Positions 45,022-54,401 of a DNA stretch of 64,000 nt are shown here, piece after piece; within the stretch, counting starts at the first letter, position 1, and every line of letters begins with the position of its first letter. The notes below the pieces were generated by a model. The model searched no databases. It was not told the DNA's origin and saw only the letters and a list, made by a program, of their open reading frames with translations. The translations under genes and the position numbers were made by a program. The stretch comes from Algoriphagus ornithinivorans (GTDB lineage Bacteria > Bacteroidota > Bacteroidia > Cytophagales > Cyclobacteriaceae), in NCBI RefSeq assembly GCF_900115305.1, contig NZ_FOVW01000005.1:248001-312000 (forward strand), in the 5' to 3' direction.

Positions 45022-46952
45022 TTCCTGAAGTAGGCTAGTTGAAAACGCACTTCCATAATATCTTGCAATTCAGCCAATGGGGAAAATGTATTCTTCAGCA
45101 ATTGTCTTTGAAGTTTCCCCATATGTTCCGGAGAAATGAATCTGCCACTATTATCATTTTGAAGTCCTTCCAATGCTCTCATCCTCATCAGGATTTCATA
45201 GGCCTTTCCAGCTTGGTTGAAAAGAGACTCATAATTAGGTTCCAGCTGCCCTAATTTTTCAAAGCGCTTAAATGTATTATTGATCCCTGTTATTCCGTGG
45301 CTCAAGACCAAAAGTCTGGCTAGGTCCGCCAAGGGCATCATTGCTCTGGCTTTGATATCAAACTGGTCTCTATGTTCCCCAGATTTTTCCACCATAAAAT
45401 CTTTAAAAAAGCCGAGTGGAGGTGGGTTTTTTAAAGCATTTTGAGCCATAAAGCTCAGAAAAGCCTTTTTGGACTGAATTTCCTCATATATATGGGCACT
45501 GAGCTCATCAGTTAGAGAAGAGCTACCGGTGATTTTTCTGAAGTCAAAAAAGATAGAGGCCTGCATTAAGGATTCTTGAGTAGGCGAAAGAATCCACTCT
45601 GAGAAATATTCTTTCCACTTGCTCAGAGGCTGTACCCATTTGGGATTGGAGGCCATAATCTCACCCGGGCAAGATGCAAACCCACATGCAAGGAGTACTT
45701 CCACTATTTCGGAACCCATTAGATGGAAATAGTTTGCTGCTTTCACTTGAACCGAAGCCGGGAGGTCCTCATAAATCAGGGCATTGTCTTGGTCAGTTCT
45801 TAGTAGCTGCTCTTCCCTTCCCTCCGAGCCCAAAGAAATAAAGGCAAATTTGATTCCCTGCATCTCCGGAAATTCGGGTGCTAGTTTGCTCCTGGCAATT
45901 TTGGTTGCTTGTTGAATGATGACATCATTGATTTCGGTCATGACCGAGGCCACAAAATCCATGGATACCTCATTTTCCAAATAATAGCGAAGCATTGTCT
46001 CGGCTCTATCCCGAATGGCACGCATTTCAGTGAGATCGGTTGTATTCAGCAGGGCATTGATCAAAACTGCAGGACTGTTGCCCATGGAAAGCAGCACGTC
46101 ATGATCCGATAGAATCCCACAAACAGGACTTTCGGCGCTCCCGTCTTCGGTCAGGATCAAATGATGCAGCCTATTTTTAATCATACTCAAATACAAGTCT
46201 GAAAAGCTGCTGTCTCTTTTTTTGGTGACCACCGGTGAACTCATGATTTGCTTCACTGGCAAATCCAGTGAAATTGCTTTTGCGACAACTTTGGTTCGAA
46301 GGTCCTTATCGGTGATGATTCCTACGGGGTATTTTTCGGAATTGATAATTACGACTGAACTCACCTCCTTTTCTGCCATTTTTTCTGCAGCTTGTTGTAT
46401 GCTAGATTCTGCAGCAATACAGACTACATTTTCTGAAAATCGAATTTCAGACTGATCTGAAAAAATGAGTAAAGAGTGGTCATTATTGTCTTTTTTGAAA
46501 ATCCCTCTAGCTTTTTGTCCGGCAGAAAGATCCTGCCGTATTACGACCTGTCCTGATGCGAAACCCGCAGCAAAAAAGAGCGCTACTTTGCTGTTTCTCT
46601 GCAGAATTTCTTCAAAAGCATTGACCGGGATGCAATATACCAGCGAGTTTTCCAATACAGCTGCAGTTAGGATATAGGGTCTTTTTCCTAATAAGGCCAA
46701 GACTCCAAACACATCCCCTTCATCACAAAAGTCTTTGGTCTCTTCCCCGTCTTTCAATTCGATTTGGCCTTCTTTCAGGATAAAAAAATGGGCTTCCGGG
46801 GCATCTCCTTTTTCAAATAGAATTTCACCTTTTTCATGGTATTGAATTTCTATTTGAGAGGCCACGGAGGCTAAGTCATCTTGGTTCAAGAAGGAAAAGG
46901 GAGGATGTTTTTTTAGAAATTCCTGAACCCGGTTGACAATGACATTGGCCAT
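45018..46952 (-). CDS. cNMP-binding/CBS/DUF294 nucleotidyltransferase-like regulator
   Basis: The 644-aa protein combines a cyclic-nucleotide-binding domain (residues 1 to about 130), a pair of CBS domains (about 185-300), a DUF294 nucleotidyltransferase-like domain (about 335-470, with GSEGREEQLLRTDQDNALI) and the DUF294 C-terminal helical domain (about 490-630). It has a GlnD-like nucleotidyltransferase signature and could modify a partner protein. The family sits next to acs and the acetate symporter in many Bacteroidota and Proteobacteria (recalled), which suggests a role in acetate use. It is preceded by a long hairpin. Confidence 0.88.
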   Translation of the reverse strand: MANVIVNRVQEFLKKHPPFSFLNQDDLASVASQIEIQYHEKGEILFEKGDAPEAHFFILKEGQIELKDGEETKDFCDEGDVFGVLALLGKRPYILTAAVLENSLVYCIPVNAFEEILQRNSKVALFFAAGFASGQVVIRQDLSAGQKARGIFKKDNNDHSLLIFSDQSEIRFSENVVCIAAESSIQQAAEKMAEKEVSSVVIINSEKYPVGIITDKDLRTKVVAKAISLDLPVKQIMSSPVVTKKRDSSFSDLYLSMIKNRLHHLILTEDGSAESPVCGILSDHDVLLSMGNSPAVLINALLNTTDLTEMRAIRDRAETMLRYYLENEVSMDFVASVMTEINDVIIQQATKIARSKLAPEFPEMQGIKFAFISLGSEGREEQLLRTDQDNALIYEDLPASVQVKAANYFHLMGSEIVEVLLACGFASCPGEIMASNPKWVQPLSKWKEYFSEWILSPTQESLMQASIFFDFRKITGSSSLTDELSAHIYEEIQSKKAFLSFMAQNALKNPPPLGFFKDFMVEKSGEHRDQFDIKARAMMPLADLARLLVLSHGITGINNTFKRFEKLGQLEPNYESLFNQAGKAYEILMRMRALEGLQNDNSGRFISPEHMGKLQRQLLKNTFSPLAELQDIMEVRFQLAYFRK

Positions 46953-46970
46953 ATTTGTTGAAGAAGTTTA

Positions 46971-47009
46971 GATGCAAGATACAAGTTCTATTTTCTTGTA
47001 TCCTGCATC
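46971..47009 (-). other. Long hairpin between acs and the DUF294 gene
   Basis: Arms GATGCAaGATACAAG (46971-46985) and CTTGTATCcTGCATC (46995-47009) pair over about 14 bp with one opposed mismatch. There is no run of T after it on the minus strand, so it may serve as a processing or stability site in the operon, or be a dispersed repeat. Confidence 0.6.
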
Positions 47010-47026
47010 CAATTCAGAAATCCAGG

Positions 47027-48919
47027 TTACTTTCTGCCTTCAATAATCTGAGTCACCACCTCAGGATCAAGCAGTGTACTGGTGTCTCCCATATTATCCA
47101 GATTATTTTCTGCGACTTTTCTCAATATTCTCCGCATAATCTTACCAGATCTGGTTTTGGGTAAACCTGGCACAATTTGAATTTTATCAGGCTTGGCAAT
47201 CGGGCCGATAATTTTAGAAACGGTATCCTTGATTTCGTTGACCAAGTTTTCCTCCGTTCTATTCTTCATGTCACAGATCACGTAAGCATAAATGCCCTGG
47301 CCTTTGACTTCGTGTGGATAGCCCACTACCGCAGATTCTATTACCAATGGGTGCTCATTGATGGCATTTTCTACTTCTGCGGTGCCCATTCTATGTCCGG
47401 AAACATTAATCACATCGTCTACTCGGCCTAAAATTCTATAATATCCATCATGGTCTCTTTTGACACCATCTCCTGTAAAATACATGTCCTTGTAAGTTGA
47501 GAAGTAGGTTTGTTTGCATCGATCATGATCACCATAAGTGGTACGGATCATAGAAGGCCAAGGAAATTTTATACAGAGGTTTCCTTCCACCCCATTTCCC
47601 GTGAGCTCATTTCCCTCCGCATCCACTATACATAATTGAATTCCGGGAAGAGGCAAAGTTGCATATGCTGGTTTTGTCGGAGTAATTCCCGCAAGAGGGG
47701 AAACCATAATTCCTCCAGTCTCAGTCTGCCACCAAGTATCTACAATTGGACATTTTCCTTTTCCTATATGCGTGTGATACCAATGCCAAGCTTCCTCATT
47801 TATGGGCTCACCAACTGAGCCGAGCACTTTCAATGAGCTCAAATCATATCCCTCGATTGGTTCTGTGCCGTGGGCTTGCAGAGCCCTAATGGCTGTAGGT
47901 GCCGTATAAAACTGATTTACTTGATGTTTTTCCACCACTGCCCAAAATCTTCCTGCATCAGGAAAAGTAGGTACTCCTTCAAACATCAAGGTGGTTGCTC
48001 CAGCTAGCAAAGGGCCATACACGATGTAGGAGTGCCCGGTAATCCAGCCAATATCTGCGGTACACCAGTAAATATCCCCTGGAGAATATTGAAATACATT
48101 TTCAAAGGAGTATTTGGTATAAACCATATATCCTCCTGTGGTATGAACAACCCCTTTTGGTTTGCCGGTAGAACCTGAAGTGTAAAGGATAAAAAGCATA
48201 TCCTCCGAGTCCATTTCCTCTGCTTTATTTTCCTCTTTCTCTTCTTTGATTACATCATGCCACCAATGATCCCTTCCAGATTTCATGTTGATCTCCTGGT
48301 GGGTTCTTTGGTAAACAATCACGGTTTCCACGGAGGATTTCTCCAATGCCTCATCGACTACATCTTTGACAGGAATTTTTTTATTTCCTCTGAAATTCCC
48401 ATCAGCAGTTAAGATTGCCTTTGCCTGACAATCATTCACTCTATCAGCCAAAGCAGAGGCGCTAAATCCAGCGAAAACCACAGAGTGAATGGCTCCTATT
48501 CGGGCACAGGCAAGCATGGCTACAGCTGCCTCTGGTACCATAGGCATATAAATAATGACCCGATCCCCTTTTCCGATTCCTTTTGCTTTCAGTGCATTGG
48601 AAAACTGGCAAACTGCATGATAAAGCTCTTTATATGTAAGCGTACGTCCAGCTTCTTTTGGATCGTTAGGCTCCCAAATAATAGCGGGCCGATCGCCTAT
48701 TGTATAGAGGTGTCTTTCAAAAATATTCTCAGTGATATTCAGTTTACCATTGATAAACCATTTGACATCTGGGTCTCGAAAATTCCATTTTAAGGTTTTA
48801 GACCATCTTTTTCTCCAATGAAAAGAATCTGCGACCCGAGACCAGAACTCCTCTGGCTGGGCAACACTTTTCTGGTATTCATACAAATATCCGCTGAGTG
48901 TGTGTAATCGATCGCTCAT
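47027..48919 (-). CDS. acs: Acetyl-CoA synthetase
   Basis: Acs activates acetate to acetyl-CoA through acetyl-AMP. The 630-aa protein has the AMP-binding loop YTSGSTGKPKGVVH, the TWWQTETGG motif, RTTYGDHDRC, YFTGDGVKRD and the C-terminal PKTRSGKIMRRILRK with the Lys that is regulated by acetylation in other bacteria. Full length. It lies in a unit with a sodium:solute symporter upstream (48 bp, including a terminator hairpin) and the DUF294/exonuclease pair downstream. Confidence 0.97.
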   Translation of the reverse strand: MSDRLHTLSGYLYEYQKSVAQPEEFWSRVADSFHWRKRWSKTLKWNFRDPDVKWFINGKLNITENIFERHLYTIGDRPAIIWEPNDPKEAGRTLTYKELYHAVCQFSNALKAKGIGKGDRVIIYMPMVPEAAVAMLACARIGAIHSVVFAGFSASALADRVNDCQAKAILTADGNFRGNKKIPVKDVVDEALEKSSVETVIVYQRTHQEINMKSGRDHWWHDVIKEEKEENKAEEMDSEDMLFILYTSGSTGKPKGVVHTTGGYMVYTKYSFENVFQYSPGDIYWCTADIGWITGHSYIVYGPLLAGATTLMFEGVPTFPDAGRFWAVVEKHQVNQFYTAPTAIRALQAHGTEPIEGYDLSSLKVLGSVGEPINEEAWHWYHTHIGKGKCPIVDTWWQTETGGIMVSPLAGITPTKPAYATLPLPGIQLCIVDAEGNELTGNGVEGNLCIKFPWPSMIRTTYGDHDRCKQTYFSTYKDMYFTGDGVKRDHDGYYRILGRVDDVINVSGHRMGTAEVENAINEHPLVIESAVVGYPHEVKGQGIYAYVICDMKNRTEENLVNEIKDTVSKIIGPIAKPDKIQIVPGLPKTRSGKIMRRILRKVAENNLDNMGDTSTLLDPEVVTQIIEGRK

Positions 48920-48937
48920 TTCTACTTTAGGTTTATT

Positions 48938-48960
48938 GTAAAAAAGGGCTTTTGCCCTGA
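48938..48960 (-). terminator. Terminator or attenuator between the symporter gene and acs
   Basis: On the minus strand AGGGC AAAA GCCCT is followed by six T. It lies between two genes in one orientation, so it would lower read-through from the symporter into acs and leave acs partly dependent on its own promoter. Confidence 0.75.
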
Positions 48961-48967
48961 ATTTTTT

Positions 48968-50650
48968 CTAATGGGTCGGCTTTCCCGCTCCTCTGGGAAT
49001 TCGAATTTCCTCTATCATTTCTTGTACGTCCTGAGGAGGTGGAGGGGTTAAGCTTGATACTAAAATACAAATTAGAAAATTGAGAATCATTCCCAGAGAC
49101 CCAATCCCCTCAGGGGAAATGCCAAACCACCAATGCTCAGAAGTATTGAGTTCGGGACTGATAAACTTGAAATAAATGATGTAGCCCAAGGTGAAGACCA
49201 GTCCAGTTAACATTCCGGCGATGGCGCCTTCTTTATTAATCCTACTCGAAAAGATTCCCATAATGATGACAGGGAAAAAGGAAGCTGCCGCTAAGCCAAA
49301 GGCAAAAGCAACTACTTGAGCCACAAAACCGGGAGGGTTTACTCCAAAATAACCCGCCAATATCACTGCTCCGGCTGCGGCAATTCGGGCAATACGCAAT
49401 TCCTTCTTTTCTGTGATGCCAGGATTATAGGTTTTTACTAAATCTCTGGAAACAGAAGTGGAGATGACTAAGAGAAGTCCCGCTGCTGTGGATAATGCTG
49501 CCGCCATAGCCCCAGCTGCAACCAGACCAACCACCCAGTTGGGAAGTTTTGCTATTTCCGGAGAGGCTAGCACCATGATATCTCGGTCTATATTCAACTC
49601 ATTGGTTTCCGGATCTGGCAGGTATTGCACTTTTCCGTCTCCATTTTTATCTTCTACTTGTATCAAATCAGTTTTTTGCCAAGTAGCAATCCAGGTAGGC
49701 AGCTCATCCATTCTCTTTTCCGAGGTGGAATTGATGGCATTGTAAATACCAAATGCGGCTACCGCTGGAGCAGTGGTATATAAAATGGCTATGAAGACTA
49801 AAGCATAGCCAGCCGAAAGCCGTGCATCTTTGACTCTGGGAACCGTGAAAAACCGTACAATCACATGTGGCAAACCAGCAGTACCAACCATCAAAGCTAA
49901 TGTGATCATGAATATATCAGTCATACTTTTCCTGCCTGAGGTATATTCTGCAAATCCTAAATCTGCCAAAACACCATCCAGCTTATCCAATAGATAGGTG
50001 CCTTCTTCCAACTCTCCACCCAATCCCAATTGAGGAATAGGATTACCAGTCAATTGCATGGAGATGAAAATAGCCGGAACCATATAGGCGAAAATGAGCA
50101 CACAGTACTGGGCGACCTGGGTGTAGGTGATTCCTTTCATGCCTCCTAACACGGCGTAGAAAAAAACGATACACATTCCTATCACTACACCCCATTCAAT
50201 CGGTACTTCCAAATAGCGGGAAAAAACAATTCCAACTCCCCTCATTTGCCCAGCCACATAGGTGAAGGATATAAATAAGGCACAAATGACAGCGACTATT
50301 TTTGCTGTTTTGGAATAGTAGCGATCACCCACAAAATCAGGAACAGTAAATTTTCCAAACTTTCGCAGATAAGGAGCAAGCAAAAGAGCCAATAATACAT
50401 AGCCTCCGGTCCAGCCCATGAGATATACCGATCCATCGTATCCCGCAAACGAGATCAGGCCTGCCATGGAAATAAAAGAAGCTGCCGACATCCAATCTGC
50501 AGCCGTTGCCATCCCGTTTGCCAAGGGGGAAACCCCTCCTCCAGCTACGTAAAATTCTTTAGTGGAACCAGCTCTAGTCCAAATGGCTATTCCAATGTAA
50601 ACGGCGAAAGAGACTCCTACGAGTAAATAAGTCCAGGTGAGGATTTCCAT
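48968..50650 (-). CDS. Sodium:solute symporter, acetate-permease (VC_2705/ActP-like) subfamily
   Basis: The 560-aa protein has about 13 membrane segments and SSS-family motifs such as TAADWMSAASFISMAGLISFAGYDGSVYLMGW, GMKGITYTQVAQYCVLIFAY and the sodium-site region ALSTAAGLLLVISTSVSRD. The adjacent DUF4212 small subunit and acs indicate transport of acetate or another short monocarboxylate. A cytoplasmic-looking insert (KTDLIQVEDKNGDGKVQYL, near 325-343) is EF-hand-like and unusual. It starts 12 bp after the DUF4212 stop. Confidence 0.9.
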   Translation of the reverse strand: MEILTWTYLLVGVSFAVYIGIAIWTRAGSTKEFYVAGGGVSPLANGMATAADWMSAASFISMAGLISFAGYDGSVYLMGWTGGYVLLALLLAPYLRKFGKFTVPDFVGDRYYSKTAKIVAVICALFISFTYVAGQMRGVGIVFSRYLEVPIEWGVVIGMCIVFFYAVLGGMKGITYTQVAQYCVLIFAYMVPAIFISMQLTGNPIPQLGLGGELEEGTYLLDKLDGVLADLGFAEYTSGRKSMTDIFMITLALMVGTAGLPHVIVRFFTVPRVKDARLSAGYALVFIAILYTTAPAVAAFGIYNAINSTSEKRMDELPTWIATWQKTDLIQVEDKNGDGKVQYLPDPETNELNIDRDIMVLASPEIAKLPNWVVGLVAAGAMAAALSTAAGLLLVISTSVSRDLVKTYNPGITEKKELRIARIAAAGAVILAGYFGVNPPGFVAQVVAFAFGLAAASFFPVIIMGIFSSRINKEGAIAGMLTGLVFTLGYIIYFKFISPELNTSEHWWFGISPEGIGSLGMILNFLICILVSSLTPPPPQDVQEMIEEIRIPRGAGKPTH

Positions 50651-50662
50651 GAGTGGGTGAGG

Positions 50663-50929
50663 TTATTCTTCGTTTACGTCAAATTCCTTGTCCAGCCGAT
50701 TCATGCGGTAGACATAAATAAAAATCAAAACCACAAATGCATAAATAGATCCTTGCTGTGCAAACCAGAAACCTAATTTGAAGCCTCCTAGCCTGATTTG
50801 ATTGAGTTCTTCCACCCATAGGATTCCAAACCCGAAGGATACGAGAAACCAGAAAAAGAGCAGTATCAACAAGGTCTGAAGATTTTTTCTCCAGTAGCGT
50901 TTTGTATTTATTTTGGGTTGGGAAGGCAT
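50663..50929 (-). CDS. DUF4212 symporter small subunit
   Basis: The 88-aa protein has two membrane segments (TLLILLFFWFLVSFGFGI and GSIYAFVVLIFIYVYRM), preceded by the basic RYWRKN motif of DUF4212. These small subunits accompany VC_2705-type sodium:solute symporters. It is the first gene of the unit with the symporter, acs and the DUF294/exonuclease genes, all on the minus strand. Confidence 0.9.
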   Translation of the reverse strand: MPSQPKINTKRYWRKNLQTLLILLFFWFLVSFGFGILWVEELNQIRLGGFKLGFWFAQQGSIYAFVVLIFIYVYRMNRLDKEFDVNEE

Positions 50930-51048
50930 AGATTCTTTGGCTTTATAAATGCTTCAGCATATAAAGTAGCAGGTGAATCCACGTAAATGCAACCTGTTTT
51001 ATATAAAAATTAAAATTTTTTAAAAAGTCAGCGTAGCTAAGCGAAATT

Positions 51049-51801
51049 TTATAGCAAATATTCAGAGGCAATCGCTAAGGCTGCGGCAAAGAAGCTTACC
51101 AAAAGCTTGCTGGTTTGAAGCTTATGTTGTGGGCTGCTTTCGAAGAATATGGTTGTGGAAATGTGAAGAAATCCTCCTGCAACGAGCCCGTACAAAACAC
51201 CGATTCCTTCTTTTTCCAAAACTCCTTGCTGGAATAAAAAGGCACTTGAAAACATTCCTAAAGGAGATGCTAATGCAAATAGTGTTAATAGAATCAATGT
51301 CCATTTTTTCGAAAGCTCGGATGAAAGTACCGCGGCTAAAGCAAAAGCTGCTGGACCTTTGTGCATGATGATTCCTGCCAAAATGGTATTCTCGCTATGG
51401 CCATGAGCCACTTCTTCTACTACACCCTCCATCAAGCTTCCATGGGATAGTAGGGTACCTTCCAAAAATGCGTGGATAAATAGTCCAATCATGACAGTCA
51501 TCACTCCTCCTTTACCGGAACCGTGATGATGGTGAATATGTCCGTGTTCTATTCCGCTGGATAAGTATTCTAAAATCTGCTGAAATAAAAAGCCAATCAA
51601 AATGTACAGTCCCATACTGGAACTGCTGTAAGTGCTGTCAAAAAGTTCGGGAATTATGTGAAGAATGGTGATAGAGAAAAGATAGGAGCCTGCAAAAACT
51701 AATACTAGCTTGAAATACTTATCACGGAAATTCGGTGCAAAAAAGACCAAAGATCCCGCAATCATTGCAGTTAGAAAAAGAAGAATAAAGTTGGTTCCCA
51801 T
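51049..51801 (-). CDS. ZIP family divalent-metal transporter
   Basis: The 250-aa protein has eight hydrophobic segments and the ZIP hallmarks: a His-rich cytoplasmic loop (EHGHIHHHHGSGKGG, near residue 84), the metal-binding helix pattern FIHAFLEGTLL (near 112) and IIMHKGPAAFALAAVLSS (near 142). It would import Zn2+ or Fe2+/Mn2+. It stands apart from the acetate unit. TACCTTTG lies 57 bp upstream of the start, a perfect -7 box. Confidence 0.9.
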   Translation of the reverse strand: MGTNFILLFLTAMIAGSLVFFAPNFRDKYFKLVLVFAGSYLFSITILHIIPELFDSTYSSSSMGLYILIGFLFQQILEYLSSGIEHGHIHHHHGSGKGGVMTVMIGLFIHAFLEGTLLSHGSLMEGVVEEVAHGHSENTILAGIIMHKGPAAFALAAVLSSELSKKWTLILLTLFALASPLGMFSSAFLFQQGVLEKEGIGVLYGLVAGGFLHISTTIFFESSPQHKLQTSKLLVSFFAAALAIASEYLL

Positions 51802-51858
51802 GCGAATTGATCAGCTTTTCCTTTCAAAATCCCAGAAAAGCTGGGTTAATAACCCTCG

Positions 51859-51866
51859 CAAAGGTA
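51859..51866 (-). promoter_or_regulatory. Candidate -7 box (TACCTTTG) for the ZIP transporter gene
   Basis: Full match to TAnnTTTG on the minus strand, 57 bp ahead of the ATG at 51801. No -33 TTTG at the usual spacing. Confidence 0.45.
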
Positions 51867-51916
51867 ATAAAATTCAATAATGTTGCATTTATTTTAAATG
51901 CTGTGAATCTGTGTTC

Positions 51917-52981
51917 TTATTCCTGAACGAAGGATAGGTATGGCTTTAGGCTTTCACTGGCATAAGTTCCATAGCTTCCATCCGGATTACTATAGATTAG
52001 AAATACTTCGATTTCTTTGATCCCTTCTGATAGTGCAATAGCTCTTTCGGTACCCATTACCATCATGGCTGTGGCATAGGCATCTGCAGTCATGCAATCA
52101 TTTGCAAGGACCGTAGCGCTAAGTAAATTATGTCTGACAGGATAGCCAGTTTTAGGATCAATGGTATGGGATATCTTGATGGAATCTTGCACATAAAAGT
52201 TCCTGTAATTGCCTGAAGTTGCCATACCCTTGTTGTTTAAGGCAATAATGCTGTATAGTTCCGATGCATTTGATTCTTCTTCAGGTCTATTTACACCCAC
52301 TTTCCAGAGTTCGCCTTTTTCATTTACTCCACGCGCCACTAATTCCCCACCTATTTCTACCAAATAATTTGACAATCCTTTGCTGCTCAAAAATTTGGCT
52401 ACCACATCCACTCCTTGTCCTTTGGCAATAGCAGAAAAGTCTAGATATACGCCAGGAACCTTTTTTCTAAGTTGCTTTGAATCAAAATCAATTTTGTCAA
52501 ACCCAACCATTCTCAGCATGTTTTGGATATCCACTGAGTCTTTTAACTGTGGTCCACCTGGTCCAAATCCCCATACATTCACCAAAGGACCAACTGTTGG
52601 ATCAAATGCCCCTTCAGTTTTCTGATAGATTTCTTTGCTAGCTTTCAACACTTGAAGTAGAAAAGGCAATTGAAAATTCAAAGAGTCTCCCTGATTGAAC
52701 CGACTTAATTCCGAGTCCGAGATATAGGTGGATAAACTTTGGTTGAAAACAACCAATAGAGAGTCAATAGATTTTTTAAAGTCCCGATTTTCAGTATCCA
52801 AATAGGTGACTGAATAAGTTGTTCCCATTGTTTGGCCTGATAAAGTCACTTTTCCGGTTTGAGCAGCCTCTTCCAGGGTGATTTCAGGCGATTTTTCCCG
52901 GTTTCTCCAAGTGTAGACTACTACTACCAATAGGAGAAGAACCAGGGAGTAAATGATATTTTTTCGGGTATTCGGGCGCAT
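51917..52981 (-). CDS. apbE: FAD:protein FMN transferase
   Basis: ApbE attaches FMN to Thr residues of proteins such as NqrB/NqrC or RnfG. The 354-aa product has an N-terminal membrane anchor (IIYSLVLLLLVVVVYTW), the FAD-binding GTTYSVTYLD, DFSAIAKGQGVD and SHTIDPKTGYPV blocks, and a Mg2+-binding C-terminal region (NDCMTADAYATAMMVMG). It is likely periplasmic and membrane-anchored. No nqr or rnf genes are in the window. A TAACTTTG box with a CAA (minus-strand TTG) 23 bp further lies 19 bp upstream. Confidence 0.93.
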   Translation of the reverse strand: MRPNTRKNIIYSLVLLLLVVVVYTWRNREKSPEITLEEAAQTGKVTLSGQTMGTTYSVTYLDTENRDFKKSIDSLLVVFNQSLSTYISDSELSRFNQGDSLNFQLPFLLQVLKASKEIYQKTEGAFDPTVGPLVNVWGFGPGGPQLKDSVDIQNMLRMVGFDKIDFDSKQLRKKVPGVYLDFSAIAKGQGVDVVAKFLSSKGLSNYLVEIGGELVARGVNEKGELWKVGVNRPEEESNASELYSIIALNNKGMATSGNYRNFYVQDSIKISHTIDPKTGYPVRHNLLSATVLANDCMTADAYATAMMVMGTERAIALSEGIKEIEVFLIYSNPDGSYGTYASESLKPYLSFVQE

Positions 52982-53000
52982 TTCGAATCAATTTTGGACT

Positions 53001-53034
53001 CAAAGTTAAGGCTTATTTTTGCTTGGCCTGTCAA
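53001..53034 (-). promoter_or_regulatory. Candidate promoter for apbE
   Basis: On the minus strand TAACTTTG (53001-53008) is a -7 box and TTG (53032-53034) a possible -33, 23 bp apart, two to four longer than ideal. Confidence 0.45.
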
Positions 53035-53231
53035 TTTCTTACTTCAAAATTATGATAGCTCCCATGGCTATTTATTTGAATCTTTTGAGAAAAATTACTG
53101 TCTTTAAGAATTTACCAGGTTAACCTTGCTTTGGTAGAAACCAAAGGTTTTAGATACTTCTGTCTTCTGTCTTCCCTCCTACTAATCAAAGAGAATTTGG
53201 TTGAGGGTATCATAAGGGATCATCATATTTC

Positions 53232-53239
53232 TATATTTG
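53232..53239 (+). promoter_or_regulatory. Candidate -7 box (TATATTTG) for ruvB
   Basis: TATATTTG matches TAnnTTTG and ends 17 bp before the ruvB ATG. A TTG at 53201-53203 is too far (28 bp) for a normal -33. The 275 bp between apbE and ruvB otherwise hold only a small CTTTGGT/ACCAAAG hairpin (53129-53146). Confidence 0.45.
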
Positions 53240-53256
53240 TAAGCTAGCGAAGAATC

Positions 53257-54288
53257 ATGAGAGAAGATTATCTGAGAGGAGACGAGGAGCATTTGAGTTC
53301 CAAAGACAAAGAATTTGAAAAAGTACTCCGTCCATTAAGTTTTGAGGATTTTACAGGTCAGGCCAAAATCGTTGAAAACCTGAGGGTATTCGTTTTGGCT
53401 GCAAAAAACAGAAACGAACCTCTGGATCATGTCTTATTGCATGGCCCTCCGGGACTGGGGAAAACCACCCTAAGCCATATTATTGCCAATGAACTGAAGG
53501 CTGGAATCAAAATCACCTCAGGCCCTGTCTTAGATAAACCCTCGGATCTCGCTGGACTTTTAACGAATCTGGAAGAAGGAGACGTGCTTTTTATCGATGA
53601 GATTCACCGTCTCAACCCAATAGTGGAGGAGTATTTGTACTCTGCTATGGAGGACTTCCGGATTGATATCATGTTGGATTCAGGGCCTAATGCAAGATCA
53701 GTTCAAATTTCTCTCAGTCCCTTTACCTTAATCGGAGCTACCACCCGTTCGGGCTTACTGACTTCTCCCTTGAGAGCCAGGTTTGGAATCAATTCCAGAC
53801 TGGAATATTATGATGCAAAATTGCTGACAGATATCGTGTCCCGATCTGCAGGGATTTTGCAAACTCCCATAGACGAAATTGCAGCTTTTGAAATTGCCAG
53901 AAGGAGCCGTGGAACGCCGAGAATTGCAAATATGCTATTGAGAAGAACGCGGGATTTCGCTGAAGTCAAAGGAGATGGAACCATCACATTGGATATAGCA
54001 AAATTTGCCTTAAATGCCTTAGACGTGGATGAAAATGGCCTGGATGAAATGGATAACAGAATTTTGCTGACCATCATTGAAAAGTTTAAAGGCGGACCTG
54101 TAGGCTTGAGCACCATTGCTACGGCATGCGGGGAAGAAGCAGAAACCATCGAGGAAGTTTACGAGCCATTCTTGATTCAAGAAGGCTATATGAAACGAAC
54201 AGCCCGAGGAAGAATGGCTACTGAACTGGCATACAAGCATCTAAAAATCAAGCCAGCCCAAGGAATGGGAGGTTTGTTTGATATTTAA
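53257..54288 (+). CDS. ruvB: Holliday junction DNA helicase RuvB
   Basis: RuvB is the AAA+ motor that drives branch migration with RuvA. The 343-aa protein has Walker [10 protein letters not shown] (62-70), Walker [12 protein letters not shown], sensor 1 GATTRSG, the arginine finger PLRARFG and the C-terminal winged helix ([10 protein letters not shown] through [15 protein letters not shown]). It is complete and should be functional. Its last 51 codons are repeated as a partial copy at 57970-58122. ruvA and ruvC are not adjacent. Confidence 0.97.
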   Translation: MREDYLRGDEEHLSSKDKEFEKVLRPLSFEDFTGQAKIVENLRVFVLAAKNRNEPLDHVLLHGPPGLGKTTLSHIIANELKAGIKITSGPVLDKPSDLAGLLTNLEEGDVLFIDEIHRLNPIVEEYLYSAMEDFRIDIMLDSGPNARSVQISLSPFTLIGATTRSGLLTSPLRARFGINSRLEYYDAKLLTDIVSRSAGILQTPIDEIAAFEIARRSRGTPRIANMLLRRTRDFAEVKGDGTITLDIAKFALNALDVDENGLDEMDNRILLTIIEKFKGGPVGLSTIATACGEEAETIEEVYEPFLIQEGYMKRTARGRMATELAYKHLKIKPAQGMGGLFDI

Positions 54289-54401
54289 AATTAGGCATCA
54301 TGAACATCCTCAAATATTTCCTTTTGTTCTACTGCTATAGAAGTTAGACTTGCCTAAAACCGATCACGAATCTTTTTTTGGAGATCTACTACTACTAAAA
54401 A

